Assembly: GCF_010500615.1 (NCBI RefSeq) | Contig: NZ_JAAGNX010000002.1 | Span: 424,990 to 488,989 of the forward strand | Direction: 5' to 3' | Source of the DNA: Oceanipulchritudo coccoides | Lineage (GTDB): Bacteria > Verrucomicrobiota > Verrucomicrobiia > Opitutales > Oceanipulchritudinaceae | DNA: 64,000 nucleotides | In this document: piece after piece, positions 54,239-63,161 of the stretch | Layout: each line of letters begins with the position of its first letter | Numbering within the stretch: position 1 is the first letter of the stretch | Program-made: the position numbers and the translations under genes | Notes under the pieces: generated by a model | What the model saw: only the letters and a program-made list of their open reading frames with translations | Database searches by the model: none | Told to the model about the DNA's origin: nothing

Positions 54239-55222
54239 ATGAAAAGAGACCTCGCCCTTGACTCCTTAAAGGTTCTTCTGGCCGTCTTCGTGGTGGGAAT
54301 TCACTCCTATTTCCTAAACGGGTCAGGCACCCTCTGGGGCGATCTTCTGGGGAATGGGCTTTTTCGCGTAGCGGTACCGGTGTTCTTTATCATAAATGGA
54401 TATTTCTTTTCGCGCGTACTTGCTGGTGAATCCCTTATGCCATGGTTTAAGAAAGTTTTCTTTCTCTACATGGCTTGGATGGTGGTATTTCTCCCATTCT
54501 ATATTCCCGGCAGTCTCACAGTATCATCCTTTGCACGTTTTCTGAAGACATTGGCTCTGGGCTATCATCATATCTGGTATCTTTCTGCCTTCATCCTGTC
54601 GGGAATTGTTATCTACTTACTCAGGAACCGATCATCCCGCTTCCTGGTCATTTCCGCTGGAATTCTATTCAGTGTTGGGGTGTTTCTTCAATATGTGCGC
54701 GCCTACATTTCCTTTCCTCAGTCGGCGATTAACAACCTGCTTGATGTGGAGTGGATAAGCCGAAACTTTCTGTTTATGGCATACCCTTTCATGGTTACCG
54801 GGATCCTGATACGCCGCCATTCCATCCAGAAAAGGCTTTCCCCGGGGCTTGTTTGGTCACTTTTGGGTATCGGGCTCACTCTTGTCTTTCTTGAAGCAGG
54901 GATGAATTATGCTTTTCTCAAGGAAACAAGACATTCCTTCGATTGTCTCCTGGCTCTTGGGCTGGCTGCCCCCGCCTTGTTTCTTGCGATTACCACATTG
55001 CCATGGACCCACTCCTCGAAGAGACTTTCCGATCTATCAATGGTCATTTACTTCGTGCATCCCCTTTTTATCAGCTTGCTTGTTGATGGATGGGGAATCG
55101 CCAACAACGGGATCAATATAACAGGATGGACCTTGTTCCTGTCCGTGCTCATAGTTCCTGTCCACGATGGGGTCCGACAGCTTCTTAGCCGGACATTCCA
55201 ACCTCTAATTGCCACAGGATGA
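54239..55222 (+). CDS. Acyltransferase-3 family membrane protein
   Basis: A 327-residue multi-pass protein with about ten hydrophobic helices, of the OafA/WecH-type acyltransferase-3 family. The N-terminal LALDSLKVLLAVFVVGIHSY carries the family His in the first helix, and VAVPVFFIINGYFFSRVL is the second-helix signature. Members O-acylate periplasmic or lipid-linked sugars; with the glycan genes on both sides it probably acetylates or succinylates the repeat unit. Its stop overlaps the next gene by 4 bp. Confidence 0.87.
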   Translation: MKRDLALDSLKVLLAVFVVGIHSYFLNGSGTLWGDLLGNGLFRVAVPVFFIINGYFFSRVLAGESLMPWFKKVFFLYMAWMVVFLPFYIPGSLTVSSFARFLKTLALGYHHIWYLSAFILSGIVIYLLRNRSSRFLVISAGILFSVGVFLQYVRAYISFPQSAINNLLDVEWISRNFLFMAYPFMVTGILIRRHSIQKRLSPGLVWSLLGIGLTLVFLEAGMNYAFLKETRHSFDCLLALGLAAPALFLAITTLPWTHSSKRLSDLSMVIYFVHPLFISLLVDGWGIANNGINITGWTLFLSVLIVPVHDGVRQLLSRTFQPLIATG

Positions 55223-56421
55223 AAGTCTTAATTGCTGAGGAAGCCCTTCAAACGGGAACTGGCCATTGGCCGGGCTACATCGGAGGCATCGCATCCGGCC
55301 TGCGCTCAGCTGGAAATAGTGTAGACATTTTGGTTCACAAAAACTGTGTTCCGGATCTCTATGCTGCGCTCGATGGCACGCCGGTATTCAGTCGGAATTG
55401 CTGGTTGGATCCGGCAAGCCAAGGGGGGCTTGGCGGGTTGCGACACAATTTTATCTTTCGCAGGGAACTCAAGTCATGGATTTGCTCAAGAAGCGAACGC
55501 TACGACCTTGTTTGTGCCCTGACCATGAGGTTGCAGCATTTGCTCGCCTTTGCCCTAATGAGTCGTGCACGGGATATTCCCCGGGAAACACACTTCCTTC
55601 TGCTTTTTGTGCAGGGCTTCGGTCGCTATGATGCGACGATCGGAAAAAGTGTTTTTCCGCGCAACAGGTCCACTCTCCTGGCCCGATTATGTTTTCGCCT
55701 GATGTCCAAGGCAGTACGCTCGGGAAGGATCGTACTGGCTGCTGAGACAAAAGGCATGCAGGATGAGTTGGAACGCTTTACGGGTCTCCCAGTAGCTTTA
55801 TTTCCACATCCGGTCCCTCCCCCAGTATTGTCTGATAAAGCTGTAGTGGAAAAGAAACAGATTACGCTGACCTGTCCCGGGTTTGCGAGGCACGAGAAAG
55901 GAACGGACCTGTTGCAGGACGCCATCCTCGAACTTCTAAGCGACGACAAGTTGAACCATGTTCGCTTTATTCTGCAATGGCCCAATCCATTTGAAATGCC
56001 GGACGGCAGTCTCATGCAACCGAGGGAGGTCTTGACCAAGCATCCACAGGTCGAGTTTAAAAACGAAAACCTCAATTTGGAAGAATATGAATCTCTGCTT
56101 CAGGAAAGTGATATTATATTGCTTCCCTACCGGCGGGAGTCGTACCATAACCGCGTGTCACGCGTTGCAATTGAAGGAGCAGGACGAGGAAAACCCTTGG
56201 TTTACATGTCGGGTACATGGGCCGCGGAAGTGGCTGAAATTTCAAAAGCGGGTGTACCGATTCGAGCCGAAAGCGGCAAGGCCCTCGCTGAAGCAATCCG
56301 ACAGGCTGTATCAGAATTCAATTCCCTGAAAGTGGAGGCAGAAACACACGCTGAAGAGTTGATCAAGTACCACTCCACGGAGCGGTTTCATCAATTGATG
56401 CAGGAGGCAACCGTATCATGA
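55219..56421 (+). CDS. Glycosyltransferase family 4 protein
   Basis: A 400-residue GT-B enzyme. N-terminal GTGHWPGYIGGIASGLRSAG is a Gly-rich loop like those that contact acceptor or donor in this fold. C-terminal region has ITLTCPGFARHEKGTDLL, then LLPYRRESYHNRVSRVAIEG and GKPLVYMSGTWAAEV. The donor-site Glu pattern is looser than in its neighbours. It overlaps genes on both sides by 4 bp. Confidence 0.8.
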   Translation: MKVLIAEEALQTGTGHWPGYIGGIASGLRSAGNSVDILVHKNCVPDLYAALDGTPVFSRNCWLDPASQGGLGGLRHNFIFRRELKSWICSRSERYDLVCALTMRLQHLLAFALMSRARDIPRETHFLLLFVQGFGRYDATIGKSVFPRNRSTLLARLCFRLMSKAVRSGRIVLAAETKGMQDELERFTGLPVALFPHPVPPPVLSDKAVVEKKQITLTCPGFARHEKGTDLLQDAILELLSDDKLNHVRFILQWPNPFEMPDGSLMQPREVLTKHPQVEFKNENLNLEEYESLLQESDIILLPYRRESYHNRVSRVAIEGAGRGKPLVYMSGTWAAEVAEISKAGVPIRAESGKALAEAIRQAVSEFNSLKVEAETHAEELIKYHSTERFHQLMQEATVS

Positions 56422-56957
56422 AGAGCCGTGTACTGGCAGGAGCGCTTTGCGCTTACATCCACAATGAATGGATTAATTCCGTTCCCTCGAGAAAGTTGCG
56501 GGGATTCTATCTTCGTCAGTGGCTGGGAAAGATGGGCCGAGGGAGCAGTGTCCAGATGCGGTGTCGATTTCTGAATGGCCGCAAGGTCCTCCTGGGTGAG
56601 CGGAATGTCATCAACTTCGGTTGCCTCTTTGACGGAAGAAAGTTCGAGATCCGGACAGGATCGGACGTCAGTATTGGTCCGGAAGCCAGTATTCTTACCC
56701 TTGGCCATGACCCCCAATCAAAGTCCTTTGCCGATAAGGGGGGCTCCGTGATTATCGGAGATCATGTATGGATTGGTTACCGGGCGCTCATTCTTCCCGG
56801 GGTTTCCATCGGGGATGGAGCGGTTGTCGCTGCAGGATCTGTCGTGAGTCGCGACGTGGATCCTTACACTATTGTTGCGGGAACACCGGCAAAGGTGATT
56901 GGGACCCGTGAACGCGAACTTGATTACAGGCTCTCATTTGCCCCATGGTTAACCTGA
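56418..56957 (+). CDS. Left-handed beta-helix acyltransferase
   Basis: A 179-residue hexapeptide-repeat transferase, probably an O-acetyltransferase. The coils run from VLLGERNVINFGCLFDG to ISIGDGAVVAAGSVVSRDV (residue order VSIGDGAVVAAGS), the His is in LTLGHDPQSKSF, and the end reads IVAGTPAKVIGTRER. It is the second such enzyme in the locus, differing from the WcaF-like one at 48862. Confidence 0.87.
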   Translation: MKSRVLAGALCAYIHNEWINSVPSRKLRGFYLRQWLGKMGRGSSVQMRCRFLNGRKVLLGERNVINFGCLFDGRKFEIRTGSDVSIGPEASILTLGHDPQSKSFADKGGSVIIGDHVWIGYRALILPGVSIGDGAVVAAGSVVSRDVDPYTIVAGTPAKVIGTRERELDYRLSFAPWLT

Positions 56958-56973
56958 TGTTGAACGAACTTTT

Positions 56974-58086
56974 ATGAAAATCCTAATTACAGGCATCTGC
57001 GGGTTTGTCGGATCCACTCTGGCCAAGGCCATTCATGCAGCCCATCCCGACTGGGAGATTGTGGGGATTGATAATTTCTCCCGGTCTGGATCCTGGAGAA
57101 ACCGGGATGCCCTGGAAGATGAATCAGGAGTCCGGTTTTTCACCGGCGATATTCGTTCCCAGACGGACCTGGAAATGTTGCCAGCCTGCGACTGGGTAAT
57201 TGATGCGGCTGCCAATCCAAGCGTGCTCGCTGGTGTAGATGGTAAAACAAGCTCGCGCCAACTGGTGGAGTACAATCTCTACGGAACCGTAAATCTCCTT
57301 GAATATTGCAAGCAGCATCAGGCGGGATTCATTCTTTTATCAACCAGTCGGGTTTATTCCATCCCGGAACTTTCCGGATTGAGGATGGAGGTGGAGAATT
57401 TACCGAAAGCGGATGGTAAAGAATTACGGAATCGTTATATTCCAGATTCAGGGCAACACTTTCCCGCAGGAATTTCAGTCAATGGGGTTTCCGAGAAGTA
57501 CAGTATCGATCCACCTGTTTCCCTGTATGGAAGCACCAAGGTAGCAAGCGAGCATCTGGCCCTTGAGTATGGCGCGACCTTCGACTTTCCCGTCTGGATT
57601 AATCGTTGTGGGGTTCTCTCTGGCGCCGGACAGTTTGGGCATCCTGCCCAGGGAATATTTGCTTTTTGGATACATTCCTTCCGCGAAGGAAAACCTCTCA
57701 AGTACATTGGCTTTGATGGCATGGGCCGGCAGGTGCGGGATTGTCTGCATCCGCGCGACATCTTGCCCTTGCTTGAGAAGCAATTCTCCTCAGGGGACAT
57801 GCCGGAAACAACGGACCGTGTCATCAACCTTGCCGGAGGACTGGCAAACAGCATGTCCCTTGCAGAGCTGACGCACTGGTGTCAGGCGCGCTTTCCCGGT
57901 TCCCAAACCGGCACGCCCGCCTCCTCGCCGGAAGTGCGTCGGTTCGACCTTCCCTGGGTTGTCCTTGATTGCCAAAAGGCCTCCGAATTATGGGAGTGGC
58001 AACCGCAAACCCCGATTGGGGAAGTCCTTGAAGAGATTGCCTCATTCGCGGAAAAGGAGAACGATTGGCTCAATGTTGCCAAGTAA
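56974..58086 (+). CDS. SDR sugar epimerase/dehydratase, CDP-paratose 2-epimerase-like
   Basis: A 370-residue NAD(P)-dependent enzyme. Motifs: ITGICGFVGSTLAKAI, VGIDNFSRSGSWRN, DAAANPSVLAGVDG (PSV motif of paratose epimerases), LSTSRVYSI and SLYGSTKVASEH with an intact YxxxK (Tyr185, Lys189), then FDGMGRQVRDCLHPRD. It resembles CDP-paratose 2-epimerase and is distantly paralogous to the gene at 53145. No CDP-glucose pathway genes are in the window, so the nucleotide substrate is uncertain. Confidence 0.85.
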   Translation: MKILITGICGFVGSTLAKAIHAAHPDWEIVGIDNFSRSGSWRNRDALEDESGVRFFTGDIRSQTDLEMLPACDWVIDAAANPSVLAGVDGKTSSRQLVEYNLYGTVNLLEYCKQHQAGFILLSTSRVYSIPELSGLRMEVENLPKADGKELRNRYIPDSGQHFPAGISVNGVSEKYSIDPPVSLYGSTKVASEHLALEYGATFDFPVWINRCGVLSGAGQFGHPAQGIFAFWIHSFREGKPLKYIGFDGMGRQVRDCLHPRDILPLLEKQFSSGDMPETTDRVINLAGGLANSMSLAELTHWCQARFPGSQTGTPASSPEVRRFDLPWVVLDCQKASELWEWQPQTPIGEVLEEIASFAEKENDWLNVAK

Positions 58087-58122
58087 TCTCCAGTTTTTGC
58101 ACGAGCCAACAAAAGCAATTTA

Positions 58123-59934
58123 ATGCATACTTTCTGGTCAAAAATCAGCCGGGTCTTCCTGATCGCGGCACCATACGGCAAGAAGAAGCTATTCATCATG
58201 TTCCTGGTGGCCCTTCTACAGGGACTTCTTCAGGTTGTCGGTGTCACTTCCATCTTTCCCTTCCTTGCCCTGGCGGCTAACCCAACCTTGTTTATGGAGT
58301 CCGGCCTTGGCCAAAGCGTCCTCGGGATCCTGCCAGAGATAACCGAGCAGCAATTACTGGTTCTTTCCGGGGTTTTTGCGGTAATGATGCTGGGAATCGC
58401 AAACGGGATGTTGCTCTTCGGTGAAGTCTTCAGGGCACGCTATGTCCAGGGGCTTGGCCATTGGTTGCGTGTGAGATTGCTGACCAGGATGGTGAACAAT
58501 CCTTATAATTACTTTCTCAGCCGCAATACTGGTGAGTTAATCAAGAAAGCATCGGGAGATGTGATGAATTTCATTGCGGGTATTCTTGCCCCGCTAATGG
58601 ATCTGGTTGCCCGTTTAATTACGGTCGGGCTGCTGATCGGGACACTTCTGATTATAAGTCCCCGCTTAACCCTCATCGCCGGTGCTGCCCTTGGCTTGTA
58701 TTACCTGAGCGTTTACAAGCTCCTGGGGGCTCTGCGCAGACGCACATCAGATGGCTTGAAGATTGCCAACCGTGGTGCGATGAAGGAGGCATTGCAATGT
58801 CTCTCCGGCATCAAGCCGATCAAGGTACATGGTGTGGAAGAACATTTCATCAACCGATATAGTCTTCACACTGCGATGCTTGCCCGTCTTTCCAAGTGGA
58901 TGCCGGTTGTTTCCAACGGACCCCGCTACCTGATAGAGCCCTTGGCCTTTGGCGGTATTGTGATCGTTGTCCTGTATTATATTATCTCCGGAGGTGAACT
59001 GGACAAAGTGCTTCCAATCCTTGGTGTAATGGCCCTGGCGGGATACCGACTGCTCCCCAATATGCAATTGATCTATGGGGCTTTCAGTGGGATTTCCCTC
59101 TCAAGTCATGCCCTCGAAGAAATCCATGAGGAGCTGACTTCAACTTCTGATCCTTCCTATCAAATGCCGGCACGATTCAGGGGCGGCCAAGGCATCAAGG
59201 CGATCGAATGGAATGAACAAATTGAGTTGCGGGGGATTTCTTTTTCGTACGCAGAGGCAAAGCGACCTGTCCTGAGCGGCCTGAACCTGATTATCCCGAA
59301 GAACCAGTTCTTTGCCTTCATCGGTGAGACTGGATCCGGCAAGTCTACCTTGATCGATTTGATTCTCGGGCTCCATTGGCCGAGTGAAGGGAGTCTGCTC
59401 ATTGACGGGAAACCTCTTGAGGAGAGTGAAAAACGAGCTTGGCGAGCTGGAATAGGATATGTGCCGCAGGATATCTTCCTGATGGATGATACAATCGCAG
59501 CGAATATCGCATTCGGCATAAGTCCAAAGGAAATTGATTACGACCGGGTTCGCGAAGTTGCTGAGGCGGCCCAGATTCGCGGGTTTATTGAGGCAGAACT
59601 CCCCGCTGGATTCGATACGAGAACAGGCGAACGGGGGGTGCGCCTCTCTGGTGGCCAGCGCCAGCGCATTGGTCTGGCCCGCGCCTTGTACCATCGGCCA
59701 TCCTTACTCATCCTTGATGAAGCAACGAGTGCCCTTGATAACCAGACGGAAGCTGCCCTGATGTCCGCCATTGAGGGCTTACAGGGCAAACTCAGTTTAC
59801 TTGTCATCGCACACCGATTAACAACTGTCCAACGGGCCGATCAAGTGGTTCTGCTCAAGGATGGAGGTATTGGCGCCCAAGGCACTTATGACGAAGTCGT
59901 TTCTCTCCTCCCTGGAAATGAGACAACAGAATAG
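58123..59934 (+). CDS. ABC transporter, fused permease and ATPase (MsbA-like exporter)
   Basis: A 603-residue half-transporter. About six hydrophobic helices occupy residues 20-330, followed by an ABC ATPase with Walker A GETGSGKSTLIDLILGL, signature LSGGQRQRIGLARALYHRPS and Walker B LLILDEATSALD. This architecture exports lipid-linked glycans or lipids. Given its place among glycan genes, it probably flips a lipid-linked oligosaccharide; no Wzx flippase is seen in the window. The start codon follows an AT-rich leader with no Shine-Dalgarno site. Confidence 0.92.
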   Translation: MHTFWSKISRVFLIAAPYGKKKLFIMFLVALLQGLLQVVGVTSIFPFLALAANPTLFMESGLGQSVLGILPEITEQQLLVLSGVFAVMMLGIANGMLLFGEVFRARYVQGLGHWLRVRLLTRMVNNPYNYFLSRNTGELIKKASGDVMNFIAGILAPLMDLVARLITVGLLIGTLLIISPRLTLIAGAALGLYYLSVYKLLGALRRRTSDGLKIANRGAMKEALQCLSGIKPIKVHGVEEHFINRYSLHTAMLARLSKWMPVVSNGPRYLIEPLAFGGIVIVVLYYIISGGELDKVLPILGVMALAGYRLLPNMQLIYGAFSGISLSSHALEEIHEELTSTSDPSYQMPARFRGGQGIKAIEWNEQIELRGISFSYAEAKRPVLSGLNLIIPKNQFFAFIGETGSGKSTLIDLILGLHWPSEGSLLIDGKPLEESEKRAWRAGIGYVPQDIFLMDDTIAANIAFGISPKEIDYDRVREVAEAAQIRGFIEAELPAGFDTRTGERGVRLSGGQRQRIGLARALYHRPSLLILDEATSALDNQTEAALMSAIEGLQGKLSLLVIAHRLTTVQRADQVVLLKDGGIGAQGTYDEVVSLLPGNETTE

Positions 59935-59957
59935 CAGCTTTCCGGAATTATTAGCAC

Positions 59958-60851
59958 ATGGCGCAATTCAGAGTTAACCTGGTTATTATAGGTGTTGGTA
60001 AAGCTGGTACGACCAGCCTTGCAAAATGGCTGAGCGATTTGGATGAGTGTTGTTTCAGCGAGCCAAAGGAAACGATGTTTTTTGGCAGTGACCGGCTCTT
60101 TGAAAAGGGAATTGATTGGTATCAAAACACTTTTTTCCCGCACTATGCCGGTGAATCGTTAGTGGCCGAAGCCACACCAGCTTATTCAATCCGGGCACAA
60201 TGTGGTGCCGCGGCGGAAAGAATCCACGAGCACAATCCCCAATCAAAAATTATCTACATGGTCAGGGATCCCCTGGCGCGATGTGTGTCGGCCTGGAAAA
60301 TGTGGGCCTCCCTTGAGCCGACTCAGTCTGACTTTGGAAATCACCTCATCACGACATCGAAGAAAGGGTTCAACAACTGGTTGCGGGATCCGGTGGTTTA
60401 CAAGCATATGGTCTTGACCAGTTCTTACCGTTACCAACTGGAGGCCTGGCAACTTTTTCCCAAGGAACAGCAACATGTGATATTCCTTGAGGATTTAAAA
60501 GAGCGAAAAACGGATACATTGAACAAGGTGAGTAATTTTCTAGAGTTGGCTCCCGGCACCCTGGAAGAAGCCAGTCGCATTAATTACAACACAGGAGAAA
60601 ACCGATCCCAGAAAACCCCATTCCGCCGACGGCTTGAAGAAAGCTCTCTCTGGAATTCGGTCAAGGGGCTCGTTCCGGGAGGATTAAAGGCAGCAGTCGC
60701 TGAATCCAATATCGGGAGCAAACCCATCAAATTTGGAAATGATGATTGGGAGACGAACCTCAGGGCTAAATTCCTTCAGGATATCTCCGAGGATAACATT
60801 GCATTTTTAAAGGACTTTGGAAAGCCAGCTGAATTCTGGACAAGGACGTGA
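59958..60851 (+). CDS. PAPS-dependent sulfotransferase
   Basis: A 297-residue cytoplasmic sulfotransferase. The 5'-phosphosulfate loop is VNLVIIGVGKAGTTSLAKWL, the EPKETMFFG segment follows, and the 3'-phosphate site is IIYMVRDPLARCVSAWKMWA with conserved Arg and Ser. These match Sulfotransfer_1/3-family carbohydrate sulfotransferases. It transfers sulfate from PAPS, which cysC-cysD-cysN about 20 kb upstream would make, to a sugar hydroxyl, presumably in the polysaccharide made here. Acceptor unknown. Confidence 0.88.
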   Translation: MAQFRVNLVIIGVGKAGTTSLAKWLSDLDECCFSEPKETMFFGSDRLFEKGIDWYQNTFFPHYAGESLVAEATPAYSIRAQCGAAAERIHEHNPQSKIIYMVRDPLARCVSAWKMWASLEPTQSDFGNHLITTSKKGFNNWLRDPVVYKHMVLTSSYRYQLEAWQLFPKEQQHVIFLEDLKERKTDTLNKVSNFLELAPGTLEEASRINYNTGENRSQKTPFRRRLEESSLWNSVKGLVPGGLKAAVAESNIGSKPIKFGNDDWETNLRAKFLQDISEDNIAFLKDFGKPAEFWTRT

Positions 60852-60864
60852 CGCAAGCAAAAGT

Positions 60865-61836
60865 ATGAAAGAAAAACATTTAGTATTGTGGTCTCCGGGA
60901 ATTGAGAATCATGAAGGAAGGCCTAGTGCAAATCTGGGCGACCTGATTATCGAGGAAGCTGTTCTTCGGGAAATCAATGAACTCTTCCCGGGTTGGAAAT
61001 TGAGCAAGGTTTCAACCCACCTGCGTTTTGGCCCGCAACAACGACATTTGGTTCGATCCGCAGACCGGATTGTTATTGGCGGCTCCAATTTGCTCAGCTC
61101 CTACATGGATGGATATTTTCAATGGGACCTGACCATGCAGAATGCCTTTGCCGCTCGAGGAGCAGTCCTGATGGGGGCAGGCTGGTGGAGAGACCAGGGT
61201 GAACCCAACCGCTACACCAAGATCCTGTTAAACCTTGTCCTTTCGAGAAAACTCAAACATTCCGTCCGCGACGGACAGGCGAAGAAGCTTCTTGGGTTAA
61301 CCAAGATTCGTAACGTTTTGAATACGGGATGTCCGACAATGTGGCCACTCGCGACAATGGATACGGCCGCAATTCGTACTCGCCCGGCAAAGAAGGTTCT
61401 TTGCATGCTGACAGACTACTATCCGGATCCTGAACTGGATCAGGCCTTGCTCAGCCTCTTGGAATCCCAATACGAAACGGTCTATTTCTGGCCACAAGGA
61501 TTTGGTGACTACTTGTATATTCAGGATCTGGACTTTGGGGGCGTTGTCCTGGACCGAAGTCTGGATGCTCTGGATGCTGTTCTGGCAGATGAACCCGAAC
61601 TGGACTATGTCGGGACAAGGCTACATGGCGGGGTGCGTTGCTTGATTAACGGCAAGCGCTGCCTGACCCTTGAAGTGGATAACCGGGCCCGGGAAATTGG
61701 CAAGGAGACACACCTTCCAACTGTTGAACGGGATAATCTGGATGCCATCAAAAAATGGACAGAAGGTTCTGAACCAGTCCGCTTGAATTTAAGAACGAAA
61801 GATATTGCGGCTTGGAAATCGCAGTTTTCCAGCTGA
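60865..61836 (+). CDS. Polysaccharide pyruvyl transferase family protein
   Basis: A 323-residue enzyme adding a pyruvate ketal to a sugar from phosphoenolpyruvate. Family marks are SANLGDLIIEEAVLREI near the N-terminus, ADRIVIGGSNLLSSYMDGYF, a Rossmann-like middle and YVGTRLHGGVRCLINGKRCL near the end (the conserved TRLHGG). The ATG at 60865 is used; the earlier open frame overlaps the sulfotransferase. Pyruvylation adds acidic groups typical of EPS. Confidence 0.87.
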   Translation: MKEKHLVLWSPGIENHEGRPSANLGDLIIEEAVLREINELFPGWKLSKVSTHLRFGPQQRHLVRSADRIVIGGSNLLSSYMDGYFQWDLTMQNAFAARGAVLMGAGWWRDQGEPNRYTKILLNLVLSRKLKHSVRDGQAKKLLGLTKIRNVLNTGCPTMWPLATMDTAAIRTRPAKKVLCMLTDYYPDPELDQALLSLLESQYETVYFWPQGFGDYLYIQDLDFGGVVLDRSLDALDAVLADEPELDYVGTRLHGGVRCLINGKRCLTLEVDNRAREIGKETHLPTVERDNLDAIKKWTEGSEPVRLNLRTKDIAAWKSQFSS

Positions 61837-61865
61837 ATTGAAATCCTCTTCACCTCCGAAAAAAA

Positions 61866-63143
61866 ATGCCTCGACCTTCGGCAATCCATCATTTTTGCAC
61901 GTATCCCGCCCGGGGTGGGGCGGGGATTGCGGCAGACCGACTTGTGAGAGGACTGCTGCGTGCCGGAGTGGATACAAAGCTCGTTGGTTTTAGTCCTGAG
62001 GTAGAGGCGGATCACATTCTTGGGGTCACTTATAAGGGGGATGTTTTTTCCAATTTACGGCGGCGATTGAGAAACTATCAGCTTAAGCGTTCTGGAAAAG
62101 GATACGAGGGAATATCATCTTCGGGAGCGGTCTTTTTCAGCGACCGAAGTCCGAACGGGTTGGCAATGAGCGAAATGTTCAATTCCACAAGCCTGCTCCA
62201 CTTTCACTGGGTGTGTGACTTGATTGATTATCTGGACTCGATGAAACGGGTGCCCGAGGACCTCCCCCTGGTCTGGACGCTTCATGACATGGGCGCCTTC
62301 ACGGGTGGGTGTTCCTACAGTCTGGGATGCGAACGCTTTGAGGAGAGTTGCGGGGAATGTCCTCAATTGTCAGCAGCTTCCGCAAGACACGAAACGTTTT
62401 TAAGCCATGGCCGAAAGGCACAGGCTGTACACGGCATCAAGGAGCAACTCACACTAGTATGTCCTAGCGAGTGGATGGCCAAAATGGCCAGTAGGAGTTC
62501 CATTTTTGAAGGTGTTCGCTGTGAAGTAATTCGCAATGGTTTCGATCTGGAAACATTCAGTCCAAACAAACGAGATCAAGGTCGCCAGATGATTGCCTGT
62601 GATCCGAATGAGATTGTCATTCTGTTTGTCGCTGCCTCTTTTGAGAATCCTCTCAAGGGGATGAAGACGCTTATCGAATCCTTGCGGCATATCGACAATC
62701 CATCGATTAGGATTTGTTATCTGGGAGACAAGGGTGAAGGCCAATTCCCGGAGGAATGGCAATGGTTGGGAAAAATCCACGACGAGGAGAAGCTAGCCAA
62801 TCTATATGCGGGATCAGACTTTCTGATCGTTCCATCCGAGGCGGACAATTATCCGAATGTGATATGCGAAGCGCTTGCCTGCGGAGTGCCCGTTATCGCA
62901 TCTGAGATAGGAGGAATTCCTGAATTGGTTGTAGAGGCGAAGACGGGATACCTGTTTGAAAAAGGCAACTCCAGCGCTCTTCTGGACCGGATAACCCGGA
63001 TGGCCGAGGGCCTTCCTCGAGAACGTGAGAAGTGGAGTCTATCCTGTCGCAGTTTTGCCGAAGAAACATTTGAAATTGAAAAAATCACGCAGAGGCATAT
63101 CGACCTCTACAACGAACTTGGGTGGTACAGCCCCGATGCTTGA
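61866..63143 (+). CDS. Glycosyltransferase family 4 protein
   Basis: A 425-residue GT-B enzyme. It begins IHHFCTYPARGGAGIAADRL, the Gly-rich acceptor loop, then HFHWVCDLIDYL, WTLHDMGAFTGGCSYSLGC and the donor-side VPSEADNYPNVICEALACGV followed by PVIASEIGGIPEL. The LHDM.AFTGGC and later CPQL segments are typical of the WcaC-like group. The start follows the pyruvyl transferase by 29 bp. Confidence 0.9.
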   Translation: MPRPSAIHHFCTYPARGGAGIAADRLVRGLLRAGVDTKLVGFSPEVEADHILGVTYKGDVFSNLRRRLRNYQLKRSGKGYEGISSSGAVFFSDRSPNGLAMSEMFNSTSLLHFHWVCDLIDYLDSMKRVPEDLPLVWTLHDMGAFTGGCSYSLGCERFEESCGECPQLSAASARHETFLSHGRKAQAVHGIKEQLTLVCPSEWMAKMASRSSIFEGVRCEVIRNGFDLETFSPNKRDQGRQMIACDPNEIVILFVAASFENPLKGMKTLIESLRHIDNPSIRICYLGDKGEGQFPEEWQWLGKIHDEEKLANLYAGSDFLIVPSEADNYPNVICEALACGVPVIASEIGGIPELVVEAKTGYLFEKGNSSALLDRITRMAEGLPREREKWSLSCRSFAEETFEIEKITQRHIDLYNELGWYSPDA

Positions 63144-63161
63144 GTTTTGAGGTTTTACCGA

